From positions 1-25,103 of the forward strand of contig CAYNDV010000060.1 of assembly GCA_964396055.1 (NCBI GenBank): a stretch of DNA of 25,103 nt, given 5' to 3'. The DNA is from CAYJPV01 sp964396055 (lineage in GTDB: Bacteria; Acidobacteriota; Vicinamibacteria; Vicinamibacterales; JAKQTR01). The notes beneath the pieces are model-generated. The model searched no databases. It saw only the letters and a list, made by a program, of their open reading frames with translations, and was not told where the DNA came from. The position numbers and the translations under genes were made by a program. This document shows, in pieces, positions 7,863-15,618 of the stretch (within the stretch, counting starts at the first letter, position 1; every line of letters begins with the position of its first letter).

Positions 7863-9136
7863 TCACTCGTGTGCGTGGTCTCGCCCAGCGCGAAGAGATC
7901 ACGCAACAGATTCTGCCGGGCCGAGTCGAGCGCCGGAGCAGCTTCACCCGACGTCAACCTGGTGATCGGGGAACGAAGCAGCCGGTTGATGAGCGTCCTG
8001 GTCATCCGTTCGACGTACGCGACGTCCTCCGGATGAAAGTGCTTGAGATTCCGCCGCACCTCGTCCGCGCGCACCTGCTCGAAGTGTCTGACCAGTTCGC
8101 GCACAACAGACGACGCACCGTGGCCGCGTGTCCATGTCATCAGCTTCCGGCATTCGTCGTCGACAATGGCCTCGACGCGGGGCACCTCGCGGAGCCGGTG
8201 CGCCAGGCTCCGATCGACCAGCGTGTGCACTGCATCGATCGGGAACAGCGACACGTGATCGATCGCGGCGACGGCGGGGTCGATGTCGCGGGGCACGGCG
8301 ATATCGACCAGCACGAGCGGTCGATCCGGCCGTGCGGCCATCGCGCGCTGCACCATGTCACGGGTGACCACGTGCCCAGGCGCCCGGGTCGCCGACACGA
8401 CCACATCGACCGACGGCAGCATGGACGCGAGGGCGTCGAATGGCACGGCCTCGCCCCCGAACGCCTCGGCCACGGCGGCGCCGCGCTCGAGGGTCCGGTT
8501 GGCCACCCACAGACGGGAGGGCCGGCGGTCGGCAAGATGGCGCGCGGCAAGGCGACAGGTGTCGCCGGCCCCGACCAGCAGGACGGCCCGGTCGCGCAAG
8601 TCGCCGAGGGCCCGCTCGGCCAGACTCACGGTGGCCAGGGCGACCGACACCGCGCCCATCCCGATGTCGGTTTCGGCACGCGCCCGCTTGCCGGTGTGCA
8701 GGGCCGACGACCACAGCCGGTGCATCAGGCCCCCCATCGACTCGGCCTCCTGAGCCCGGGTCTGCGCATCCCGGACCTGGCCGAGGATCTGGTGCTCTCC
8801 GAGGATCATCGAGTCCAGCCCTGCGGCAGCACGCAGCAGGTGGCGACACGCGTCCTCACCTGCCTTCACGTACGCGTGCCCGTCAACGAGGCACGCGCGA
8901 TCGCCCGCGTGATCACGGAACAGCCTCCGCATCGCGGTCTCGGCCGCCGGAGGATCCGGGGTGCCGACATACAGCTCGGTGCGATTGCAGGTGGCGAGAA
9001 TCGCGGCTTCGGCAATGACCGGGTCGGCGCAGATCTCGCGCAGCCGTGCCAACACGGCGGTCCCGTCCATGGCCAGGGCTTCCCGCAATTCGAGCGGGGC
9101 GCTGTGATGGTTGATACCGAGCAGCAGGACGTGCAT
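7817..9136 (-). CDS. hemA: Glutamyl-tRNA reductase
   Basis: A 439-residue protein that reduces glutamyl-tRNA to glutamate-1-semialdehyde, the first step of the C5 tetrapyrrole pathway. It begins MHVLLLGINHHSAPLELRE; the catalytic cysteine is Cys50 in ATCNRTELY, and GLDSMILGEHQILGQV is the family signature. An NADPH-binding domain with VLLVGAGDT follows, then the C-terminal dimerisation helices. The ATG at 9136 is preceded by a GAGGGA Shine-Dalgarno sequence about 8 bases upstream and fits the family's usual start, so the longer frame upstream was not used. It lies 28 bases after the second dsrK-like gene. Its place in the dsr train suggests dedicated precursor supply for siroheme. The last 20 residues or so extend beyond the usual family end. 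Confidence 0.93.
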   Translation of the reverse strand: MHVLLLGINHHSAPLELREALAMDGTAVLARLREICADPVIAEAAILATCNRTELYVGTPDPPAAETAMRRLFRDHAGDRACLVDGHAYVKAGEDACRHLLRAAAGLDSMILGEHQILGQVRDAQTRAQEAESMGGLMHRLWSSALHTGKRARAETDIGMGAVSVALATVSLAERALGDLRDRAVLLVGAGDTCRLAARHLADRRPSRLWVANRTLERGAAVAEAFGGEAVPFDALASMLPSVDVVVSATRAPGHVVTRDMVQRAMAARPDRPLVLVDIAVPRDIDPAVAAIDHVSLFPIDAVHTLVDRSLAHRLREVPRVEAIVDDECRKLMTWTRGHGASSVVRELVRHFEQVRADEVRRNLKHFHPEDVAYVERMTRTLINRLLRSPITRLTSGEAAPALDSARQNLLRDLFALGETTHTSEVSSGIRARTPSPVA

Positions 9137-9164
9137 CGCGTCTTCCCTCAAGCCCCGTCGGCGG

Positions 9165-10933
9165 TCAGTGCCACTCCCACTCGATGAATCCCGGCGAGAC
9201 ATCGGTCATCGCGTTGACGATCAGTTCCACGAGCCCGCCGTACAGGATCCTGTTCTTCTCCCAGAGACCGTAGTAGTTCAGCATGTCCCTGAACTGCCCT
9301 TTGCAGTTGCTGCACGGCGCGCAGAGGTACTTGGGCGTTTCGGGTTCCAGACAGTCGCCGAAGGCGTTGAGAATCTGTTCGAGCTTCTTGCGCCCCGCGA
9401 CGTGGAAGCGCCAGTCGGGGAAGTTGTGCCCGCTCATGATGGCAAAGCCGCTGCCGCCCCCGCAACAGTAGTTGTCGACACCGTGGGGCGTCATCTCCCG
9501 GAACTTCGGGCAGATCGCCCGGACGATCTCTCGTTGCGGCTCCACGACACCCATGAGCCGGACCATGTTGCACGGGTCGTGCAGGGTCACCGGGAAGTCG
9601 TTGCGCGAGGGATCGAGTTTCAGCCTGCCGCTCATCACGATGTCCCGCAGCAGCGTCAGGGCACTCTCCCTCGGAATATTGAGGTCGCCGGTCAGGATGC
9701 GGTCGGCAATGACGGCGATCGCCTTGTGGGCATGGCCGCACTCCCCGATGACGATCTTCCCGACCTTCAGCTTCCTGGCGGCCTCCGCGTGCTTGATGGC
9801 CACGCGCGCGAACTGCGCGTCGTCGTACCAGAGACCGTAGTTGATCGAGTCGTAGCCGGCGAGATCGGACGACAGGGTCCACGAGATGCCGGCTGCGTTC
9901 AGAATCAAGGCAAAGGCGCCGGGGTTCTCGGGCCACGCCAGGATCTCGCCGGCATTGTGGATCAGCAGCACATCGGCGCCCTCCACGTCCCAGGGCGTCT
10001 CGACCGTGATGCCGGTCTTCTCGGACGTCTCCTCATCGATGAACTGGATGTTGTCCTTCACGACCTCGGGCGACATGCCCGTGGACGATCCGACTTTGAG
10101 CTGCAGCATCGACCCGGTATCGTGGATTTCCCTGGCCGCGATCCCCATCTCCTGGCTGAACACCTTCCGCAGTTCGTGTGCGACCAGGCCGTTGTCGGCG
10201 CCGATCGGGCAGGTCTGCGCGCAGCGCCGGCACAGATTGCAGCGGTACGCGAGTTCGATCAGCCTGGCGACCATCGGCCAGTTCACCTCGATGTCGCCGT
10301 GCTGCCAGGCGGAGATCATGCCGCCNNNNNNNNNNNNNNNNNNNNNNNNNNNNNNNNNNNNNNNNNNNNNNNNNNNNNNNNNNNNNNNNNNNNNNNNNNN
10401 NNNNNNNNNNNNNNNNNNNNNNNNNCCATCGGCCAGTTCACCTCGATGTCGCCGTGCTGCCAGGCGGAGATCATGCCGCCGTGCTTCACGCACTTGAAGT
10501 ACAGCCGGCGCACGACTTCAGACCGGAACGTCGGCCGGTAGATCTCGTGGCGTCCGCTGGCTTCGTAGATGTGGCACGCCTCGGCGCACGTCTGGCACTT
10601 CGCGCAGTGTTCCATGCTGAGCAGGAGCGGCTGCAGGAAGGTCCAGTTGTTCTCCCTGGTGAACAGCTTGTCCAGGCCAGAGAGGAACGTCTGGACGAGC
10701 GCGTCCTCCTCAGCCTTCGTCGCCGGCTTGGGCACACTCACCGCGCAGGTGTCGTCGAGCAGGCACTCGAAGCGGCTCGTCGCCTGGTCGCTGAGCGGTT
10801 TCCAGTCACGTTCCATGGCCGGATCGTCCAGCGGCGCCGGCAGGGGCATCAGGTCCCGGTTCTCCACGTGCGCGAGCGGCCTGCCGTCCCGGCGGGACAT
10901 GTCCGAGAGTGTGATGCGGTCCTTGGACGTCAT
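9165..10933 (-). CDS. Second DsrK-like (HdrD-type) iron-sulfur protein, interrupted only by an assembly gap
   Basis: Two half-genes flank the 100-N gap at 10326-10425, and the 55 bases on each side (10271-10325 and 10426-10480) are identical. Removing one copy plus the Ns (155 bases) leaves 1614 bases, one uninterrupted frame of 537 residues. The protein has two 4Fe-4S motifs, CAKCQTCAEAC (110-120) and CNLCRRCAQTC (180-190), then CCG-type segments including CGHAHK, DPCNM, CCGGGSG and CAPCSNC near the C-terminus, as in DsrK and HdrD, where the last set binds the catalytic non-cubane cluster. Its ATG overlaps the stop of the second dsrM-like gene. It probably passes electrons between a cytoplasmic thiol/disulfide (DsrC or similar) and its membrane partner. 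It is a distinct paralogue of the DsrK at 15611-17233, not a duplicate copy. Confidence 0.88.
10271..10325. repeat. 55-bp direct copy left of the gap (assembly overlap)
   Basis: Identical over all 55 bases to 10426-10480 on the far side of the 100-N run. Both copies encode the same DsrK-like peptide (GGMISAWQHGDIEVNWPM). This is best explained as two contigs ending in the same k-mer that were joined with Ns instead of being merged. Confidence 0.95.
10326..10425. other. Scaffold gap of 100 N, probably not a real gap
   Basis: The flanks overlap by 55 identical bases, so the true distance is probably minus 55 and no sequence is missing. Confidence 0.9.
10426..10480. repeat. 55-bp direct copy right of the gap (assembly overlap)
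   Basis: Second copy of the 55 bases at 10271-10325. The length equals a common de Bruijn k-mer size, which supports an unmerged contig overlap. Confidence 0.95.
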
Positions 10934-11865
10934 GGCTTCGGCCTCGTGGTCGGATTCGTGGTCACGACGTCCGCCCACGTCCGGACACCGTCTGCCGTCA
11001 CGTGGGGGGCCGCCCACGTCGGCCGGAACGTCAGGTACTCGGCCAGTGTCCGTTCGATCGCCCCGCCCCGCCGGTTGACGCTGTCGTCCCACCGGACGGC
11101 ATGGTAGGTGAAGTACTTCCCGACAAAGTGCGACATGTGCGTGAACGGGATGTACGCGGCGAGCCCGGCCGACAGCAGCAGCCCGGCGGCGAACAACCCG
11201 GGGACCTGGACCGCGGTGTTCCAGGTCAGGAGCCCAACCGCGATGGTGAGCACGCCCGGCGCGCCGCCTGGGCGGAGCGCATAGCCTGCGGCCAGCAGCC
11301 CCAGCGCGACGATGAACAGTGCCAGATTGAAGATGTCGCCAGGCGTCGTGTAGGTCTTCAGTTCCTTGTCGGTCAGCCGGCGGTGCAACAGGCCCGCCGC
11401 ACCCACCAGCGTCAACACGAGGCCGACGCCCCCCGTCACTCGGTACAGCAGGTGGGTCATTCTGCCCAGCCACCCGGCCATCACTGCCGGCATGAACACC
11501 GTCGCGACGGCCGCGGCGATCACGATGACGGTTGTGGCGATGAGCAGATAGAGTCCGAAGTGGAACGGAAAGGATCGGAACCACAGCCGGAGGTTGAATT
11601 CCCGGAGGGCTTTCAGGAAGAGCATTTCGGCCACCATGGCCGTGAGTTCTCCGCGCAGGTTGAAGTGCGCAGGACGGCTCCACCAGTGTGACTGCTCGAA
11701 GTACGAGCCGCCATGTGCCACGCGCTCGGGGGCCTCGTGGGGAACCGGGTACAGTTCCCAGCGCAGGTGGAGCGGGGCCCGCGCGTATCCCACCGCACGG
11801 ACCACGGTGGCGATGAGGCCAACCGCCGCCGACAGGCAAAGCATGCTGTACACCAGCCAGGTCAT
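10930..11865 (-). CDS. Second DsrM-like (NarI-type) membrane cytochrome b
   Basis: 311 residues with about six hydrophobic helices, including FHFGLYLLIATTVIVIAAAV and VGLVLTLVGAAGLL. Several histidines sit in or beside helices (FPFHFGLYL, THMSHFVGKYFTYH) and could ligate haem b, as in the NarI/DsrM/HdrE family. The C-terminal part (HMSHFVGKYFTYHAVRWDD) matches the usual end of such subunits. It is coupled by ATGA overlaps to dsrN upstream and to the DsrK-like gene downstream, so the two form an MK pair that would connect the quinone pool to a cytoplasmic thiol/disulfide reaction. It differs clearly in sequence from the DsrM at 17238-18287, including an N-terminal region with VRAVGYARAPLHLRWELYPV. 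Confidence 0.85.
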   Translation of the reverse strand: MTWLVYSMLCLSAAVGLIATVVRAVGYARAPLHLRWELYPVPHEAPERVAHGGSYFEQSHWWSRPAHFNLRGELTAMVAEMLFLKALREFNLRLWFRSFPFHFGLYLLIATTVIVIAAAVATVFMPAVMAGWLGRMTHLLYRVTGGVGLVLTLVGAAGLLHRRLTDKELKTYTTPGDIFNLALFIVALGLLAAGYALRPGGAPGVLTIAVGLLTWNTAVQVPGLFAAGLLLSAGLAAYIPFTHMSHFVGKYFTYHAVRWDDSVNRRGGAIERTLAEYLTFRPTWAAPHVTADGVRTWADVVTTNPTTRPKP

Positions 11866-13289
11866 GCAGGCAACTCTCCCGTCTCAGCCTGTGCGCGGGC
11901 GCGCGCCGCGCCAAGCAGGGCCGGCGCCCACTCGGGCGTCGCTGCGGCGTGCAGGTGGGTGTAGGCGGCCCAGACGTTGTGCACGACGATCGCGTCACGC
12001 GCGCCCGCGCAACCCGTGCCCCGCCGGACGGCGCACGCGGTCGGCAGAGGCTCGTCGGCTGACACGAGCCGCGAGTAGTGGAACTCGTGTCCCCGCAGGA
12101 CCAGCCCCGCCTGAAAGAACGGATTCGGCGTCTCGACCATCAGTTCCGCGTAGCCGTGTCCCTGCGGGGCCGCGCACAACTCGACCTCGCACGGCAGCAC
12201 CCCGGCCATCTGACTGACGGTATCGCCCTGGCGAAGCGCCCTGGCGAGCAGGATGAGGCCGCCGCACTCGGCGTAGATCGGCAAACCCGACTGGGCGTGC
12301 TGTCGCAGGTCGTCAAGGAACGCGCGGTTGGCCGCAATGGCCGACGCATGGGTCTCGGGGAATCCGCCGCCGATGTAGAGCGCGTGCAGGCCGGCAGGCA
12401 ACGCCTGCGCCGTCAGGCTCGAAACCGGCACGAGCGTGGCCCCTGCGGCTTCGAGGTCTTCCAGGTTCTCGGGGTAGTAGAACGTAAACGCCGAGTCGTG
12501 CAGATAACCGATCCGGAGACCGCCGCGTTCGCCAACGGAGACCAGGTGTTCGGACGCGGACGCCCAGGCCACGCTGGGGGCGCGCCGGGCCAGCTCGACG
12601 ATGGCGGTCATGTCCAGGTGCGATCCGACCTGTTCCACCAGCCGTGGTCCGAGATCGGCCGGATCCGGATGCTCCGGAGGGGGAATCAGGCCCAGATGGC
12701 GACCGTGAAGGAGCGCGTCACCGAGCCGGGGCACGACGCCAACCACGGGCACCTGACAGCGCGATTCGATGGCCTCCCGGATGATCCGTTCGTGTCGGAT
12801 GCCCTGCACCCGGTTCAGCACGACTCCGGCAATACGCACATCCGGATCGAACGCCTGGCATCCGAAGACGCTGGCGGCAATCGTTCGCGTCACCTTCGTC
12901 GCGTCCACCACAAGCAGGACGGGTGCCTCGAGCGCCTTCGCCAGTTCCGCGGTGCTGTGCGTGCCTGCCGCGTCAACGCCGTCGTAGAGCCCCCGGTTGC
13001 CCTCGACGACCACCAGGCCGGCACCAGCCGCGTGTCGCGAAAAGGTCCGACGAACGCCCGCCGTCCCCATCAGAAAGGTATCGAGGTTGCGAGCCGGCCG
13101 ACCCGCCGCCCAGGCCAGCCAGGCCGCGTCGATGTAGTCGGGGCCCTTCTTGAATGCGCAGGTGTCCAGGCCGAGCGCGCGGGCCATCTGCAACAGCGCC
13201 AGCGACACCAGCGTCTTGCCCGAGTCTCCGCCCAGTCCGGCGACCACCAGCCGCGGGGGCGACGAGACGAATCCCGGCGCGGCCGTCAT
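11862..13289 (-). CDS. dsrN: DsrN, siroheme amidase of the cobyrinate a,c-diamide synthase family
   Basis: 475 residues. The N-terminal ATP-dependent part has the P-loop GLGGDSGKT (18-26), DKGPDYID-like KKGPDYIDAAW (48-58) and VVVEGNRGLYDG (93-104). The C-terminal glutamine amidotransferase domain has IGGGFPETHA and the nucleophile Cys342 in YAECGGL, with a further conserved His in THLH (444-447). DsrN is held to amidate siroheme to the siroamide found in dissimilatory sulfite reductases; a general CobB role in cobalamin synthesis is the alternative, but the setting between dsrP and a dsrMK pair favours DsrN. Both ends are joined to neighbours by ATGA overlaps. The start at 13289 was chosen for that overlap and because the P-loop follows about 17 residues later. 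Confidence 0.92.
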   Translation of the reverse strand: MTAAPGFVSSPPRLVVAGLGGDSGKTLVSLALLQMARALGLDTCAFKKGPDYIDAAWLAWAAGRPARNLDTFLMGTAGVRRTFSRHAAGAGLVVVEGNRGLYDGVDAAGTHSTAELAKALEAPVLLVVDATKVTRTIAASVFGCQAFDPDVRIAGVVLNRVQGIRHERIIREAIESRCQVPVVGVVPRLGDALLHGRHLGLIPPPEHPDPADLGPRLVEQVGSHLDMTAIVELARRAPSVAWASASEHLVSVGERGGLRIGYLHDSAFTFYYPENLEDLEAAGATLVPVSSLTAQALPAGLHALYIGGGFPETHASAIAANRAFLDDLRQHAQSGLPIYAECGGLILLARALRQGDTVSQMAGVLPCEVELCAAPQGHGYAELMVETPNPFFQAGLVLRGHEFHYSRLVSADEPLPTACAVRRGTGCAGARDAIVVHNVWAAYTHLHAAATPEWAPALLGAARARAQAETGELPA

Positions 13290-14452
13290 GAAGCGGCCAC
13301 CTCTTCGCGCACTGAGAGCGCAATCTTGTAGAACACGGTCACCATCAGAAAGCCGAGCGCCCAGATCCCGATGACGATGAGCACCTCCGGCACGGTGGGC
13401 ACGTAGTTCGTCACCGCACCCAGCGGCGAGGGCACGAATCCGCCGACAATCAGGCCGAGGCCCTTGTCGATCCAGAGCGACGTGAACACCATGGCGCACG
13501 TGACCGCCAGCCAGGACTCGCGGCGCCGGAGGGCCGGCACAAGCAACATCACGAGTGACGCCACGGCCAGCACCGACGACGTCCACATCCAGGGCACCAG
13601 CGTCGTCTGGCCGTGAAGCCCCAGGTAGAGGTACTCGAAATGCTCGACGTGCTCCGGGATCTGGCTGTAGAGCGCCGTGAAGAGTTCGAGCAGGATGAAG
13701 AACACGTTCAGCAGCATGGCGTAGGTCACGATGACCGCCAGCTTCCGGACGGGCTCGCGGCCGGCATCGAACGAGGTCAGCCGTCTCAGCACCAGACACA
13801 GCAGGATTAACAGGGCCGGACCCGCGGCAAACGCGGACGCCAGGAACCGTGGCGCCAGGATGGCCGTCAGCCAGAAGGACCGCCCCGGCAGACCGTTGTA
13901 GAGGAAGGCCGTGACCGTGTGAATGCTGACGGCCCACGGAATCGAAAGGATGATGAGGGGCTTGATCCACGCGGGCGGCGCCATGCGCCTGCGCTCGGCA
14001 CCGAGGGTGACGAGGGCAATGACGGCGTTCAGGCCCAGGTAGCCGCCGAGTGACAGCATGTCCCAGAACATCATGGAGCCGGGCGTCGGGTACAACAGGA
14101 CGTTGAGGACCCGCATGGGCTGGCCCATGTCCACGAAGATGAACAGCATGCACATCGTCACGGCGGCGATCGCGAGGAACTCGCCGAGAATCGTGATCCG
14201 GCCGAAAGCCTTGAAGTCGTGGAGGTAGTACGGGAGGACCACCATCACCGCCGACGCCGCGACGCCCACGAAGAACGTGAACTGGGCGATGTAGAGGCCC
14301 CAGGTGACATCCCGGCTCAGGCCGGTGATAGCCAGTCCGACGTCGAGTTGACGCAGATAGGCCAGCAGCGCGATCCCCATGATCACGAGCAGGCCGAGGA
14401 CCCAGGTCCAGTACCGCCGACTGCCCACGACTGCCTTTTCGAACATGAACAT
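13286..14452 (-). CDS. dsrP: DsrP, NrfD-like membrane subunit of DsrMKJOP
   Basis: 388 residues, almost entirely membrane helices (about ten), of the NrfD/PsrC family. Recognisable segments include WGLYIAQFTFFVGVAASAVM near the N-terminus, FIFVDMGQPMRVLNVLLYPTPGS-type loops and MWTSSVLAVAS later. It is the quinone-interacting integral membrane partner of the periplasmic iron-sulfur subunit DsrO. The start at ATG 14452 has GAGG about 9 bases upstream; an ATG two codons later (14446) is possible. The gene lies 9 bases after dsrO, and its stop overlaps the dsrN start. Confidence 0.93.
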   Translation of the reverse strand: MFMFEKAVVGSRRYWTWVLGLLVIMGIALLAYLRQLDVGLAITGLSRDVTWGLYIAQFTFFVGVAASAVMVVLPYYLHDFKAFGRITILGEFLAIAAVTMCMLFIFVDMGQPMRVLNVLLYPTPGSMMFWDMLSLGGYLGLNAVIALVTLGAERRRMAPPAWIKPLIILSIPWAVSIHTVTAFLYNGLPGRSFWLTAILAPRFLASAFAAGPALLILLCLVLRRLTSFDAGREPVRKLAVIVTYAMLLNVFFILLELFTALYSQIPEHVEHFEYLYLGLHGQTTLVPWMWTSSVLAVASLVMLLVPALRRRESWLAVTCAMVFTSLWIDKGLGLIVGGFVPSPLGAVTNYVPTVPEVLIVIGIWALGFLMVTVFYKIALSVREEVAAS

Positions 14453-14461
14453 GGGCGTGCC

Positions 14462-15226
14462 TCAGACGATGTAGTAGATCGCGGGCCGCGTGCCCAACTC
14501 GGGCTTCCGCCGGATCGTGAAGTGGGCACGCAGCAGCGACCGGACCTCGGAGTCCGGATCGTTCACGTCGCCGAACACGAGGGCCCTGGCCTGGCAGGCG
14601 GCCACGCACGCCGGAGGCTCACCTTTGGCGAGCCGCTCCTCGCAGAATGTGCACTTCTCGACGACGCCCTTGGACCGGGTTGGGAACTCCGGCGTCATCT
14701 GCGCGATCGAGGGGCGCGGGTCGCTCCAGTTGAAGCTCCGCGAGCCGTAGGGGCAACCGGCCACGCAGTACCGGCACCCGATGCACCGGTGCCAGTCCAT
14801 CATGACCACGCCGTCGCTGCGCTTCCAGGTGGCCTGTGTCGGGCACACGCGCACGCACGGTGGGTTCTCACAGTGATTGCAGAGCACCATCACCGGCTTG
14901 TCGCGCAGCGCATCGGGCGGAAAGTCGGTCTGGAGCGACGGGAAGGTCTGTTCGAAGCGTTCCTTCCAGATCCACTTCACCTCGTGAGCCGGGTTCTCGA
15001 TGGCGGGAACGTTGTGCGTGCGGTGGCAGGCCTCCAGGCACGTGGTGCAATCGCCTGCCGCCAGACACTTCCTCGGGTCGATCACCATGGCCCACCGCGT
15101 GCCTGCCGGAGTCGCGGTCGGTTCGTGCGGCGGCTGCACCGCGAACGCGTCGAGGGCCGTCTTGCCGGTGAGCCCCAGCGCCGAGAGGCCTGCGGCCCCG
15201 ATGAACGCACGTCTGCTGACGCTCAT
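14462..15226 (-). CDS. dsrO: DsrO, periplasmic four-cluster ferredoxin subunit with Tat signal
   Basis: 254 residues. The N-terminus MSVSRRAFIGAAGLSALG is a twin-arginine export signal (Arg5-Arg6). Four cysteine groups for 4Fe-4S clusters are visible: CLAAGDCTTCLEAC (54-67), CNHCENPPCVRVC (116-128), CIGCRYCVAGC (148-158) and CTFCEERLAKGEPPACVAAC (192-211). This is the DsrO/HybA/NrfC architecture: it receives or gives electrons between the cytochrome DsrJ and the membrane subunit DsrP on the outside of the membrane. The start at 15226 gives the proper Tat signal and overlaps the dsrJ stop as ATGA; a longer frame upstream lies inside dsrJ and was rejected. Confidence 0.95.
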   Translation of the reverse strand: MSVSRRAFIGAAGLSALGLTGKTALDAFAVQPPHEPTATPAGTRWAMVIDPRKCLAAGDCTTCLEACHRTHNVPAIENPAHEVKWIWKERFEQTFPSLQTDFPPDALRDKPVMVLCNHCENPPCVRVCPTQATWKRSDGVVMMDWHRCIGCRYCVAGCPYGSRSFNWSDPRPSIAQMTPEFPTRSKGVVEKCTFCEERLAKGEPPACVAACQARALVFGDVNDPDSEVRSLLRAHFTIRRKPELGTRPAIYYIV

Positions 15227-15618
15227 GAGCCACTCCCCTTCGGCGGTGCCGGGGTCACATGGCAGTCCCAGCAGTGCGGCGTGACGCCGGCGTACGTGTG
15301 GCACCGATCGCAGAACTCGGCTTTGCCGGCGTGGCACCGAAGGCAGGTTCCCGTCAGGCTCTTCGTGTAGGTCTTGCCGTCGGGCGACACGAACGCCCGA
15401 TCCTGGCGGCGCACGACATCGTCGCGCCAGGTCAGGAGGAGTTCCATGTGCGAAGCCCGCATGTACTCCACCGGCATCACACAGGCCTCCTCGGTGTCCG
15501 GCAGTGCCGGTTCGGGCCCGCGCGCCGTCGTTCCGGCGGCCCTGGCGTACCAGATCGGGGAGGTGACCACGACGAAGAACACGATCAGGGCCGCGATGAT
15601 GACGTGACGGTCACGCAT
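15223..15618 (-). CDS. dsrJ: DsrJ, triheme cytochrome c
   Basis: 131 residues with an uncleaved N-terminal membrane anchor or signal (HVIIAALIVFFVVVT, residues 5-19). Three CxxCH haem c sites are present: CLRCH (92-96), CDRCH (103-107) and CWDCH (116-120). Cys46 in EACVMPVEYMRASHM matches the conserved cysteine thought to ligate one haem in a His/Cys pair, a DsrJ hallmark. Length and motif spacing fit the family. The start overlaps the last 8 bases of dsrK. Confidence 0.95.
   Translation of the reverse strand: MRDRHVIIAALIVFFVVVTSPIWYARAAGTTARGPEPALPDTEEACVMPVEYMRASHMELLLTWRDDVVRRQDRAFVSPDGKTYTKSLTGTCLRCHAGKAEFCDRCHTYAGVTPHCWDCHVTPAPPKGSGS

Noticed and set aside
7634..9187. 517-codon + strand frame opposite hemA
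   Set aside because: It is antisense to a full-length HemA with all signature residues and has no protein family features.
10271..10480. Genuine direct repeat or mobile-element target duplication
   Set aside because: The two copies abut the N run exactly and encode the same internal peptide of one gene; a contig overlap explains this fully.
9165..10933. Programmed frameshift or true pseudogene in the second dsrK-like gene
   Set aside because: The break coincides with an N gap flanked by identical 55-base ends, and collapsing it restores the frame.
14462..15337. Longer dsrO starting at 15337
   Set aside because: It would overlap dsrJ by more than 100 bases and bury the Tat signal; ATG 15226 gives a proper signal and an ATGA junction.
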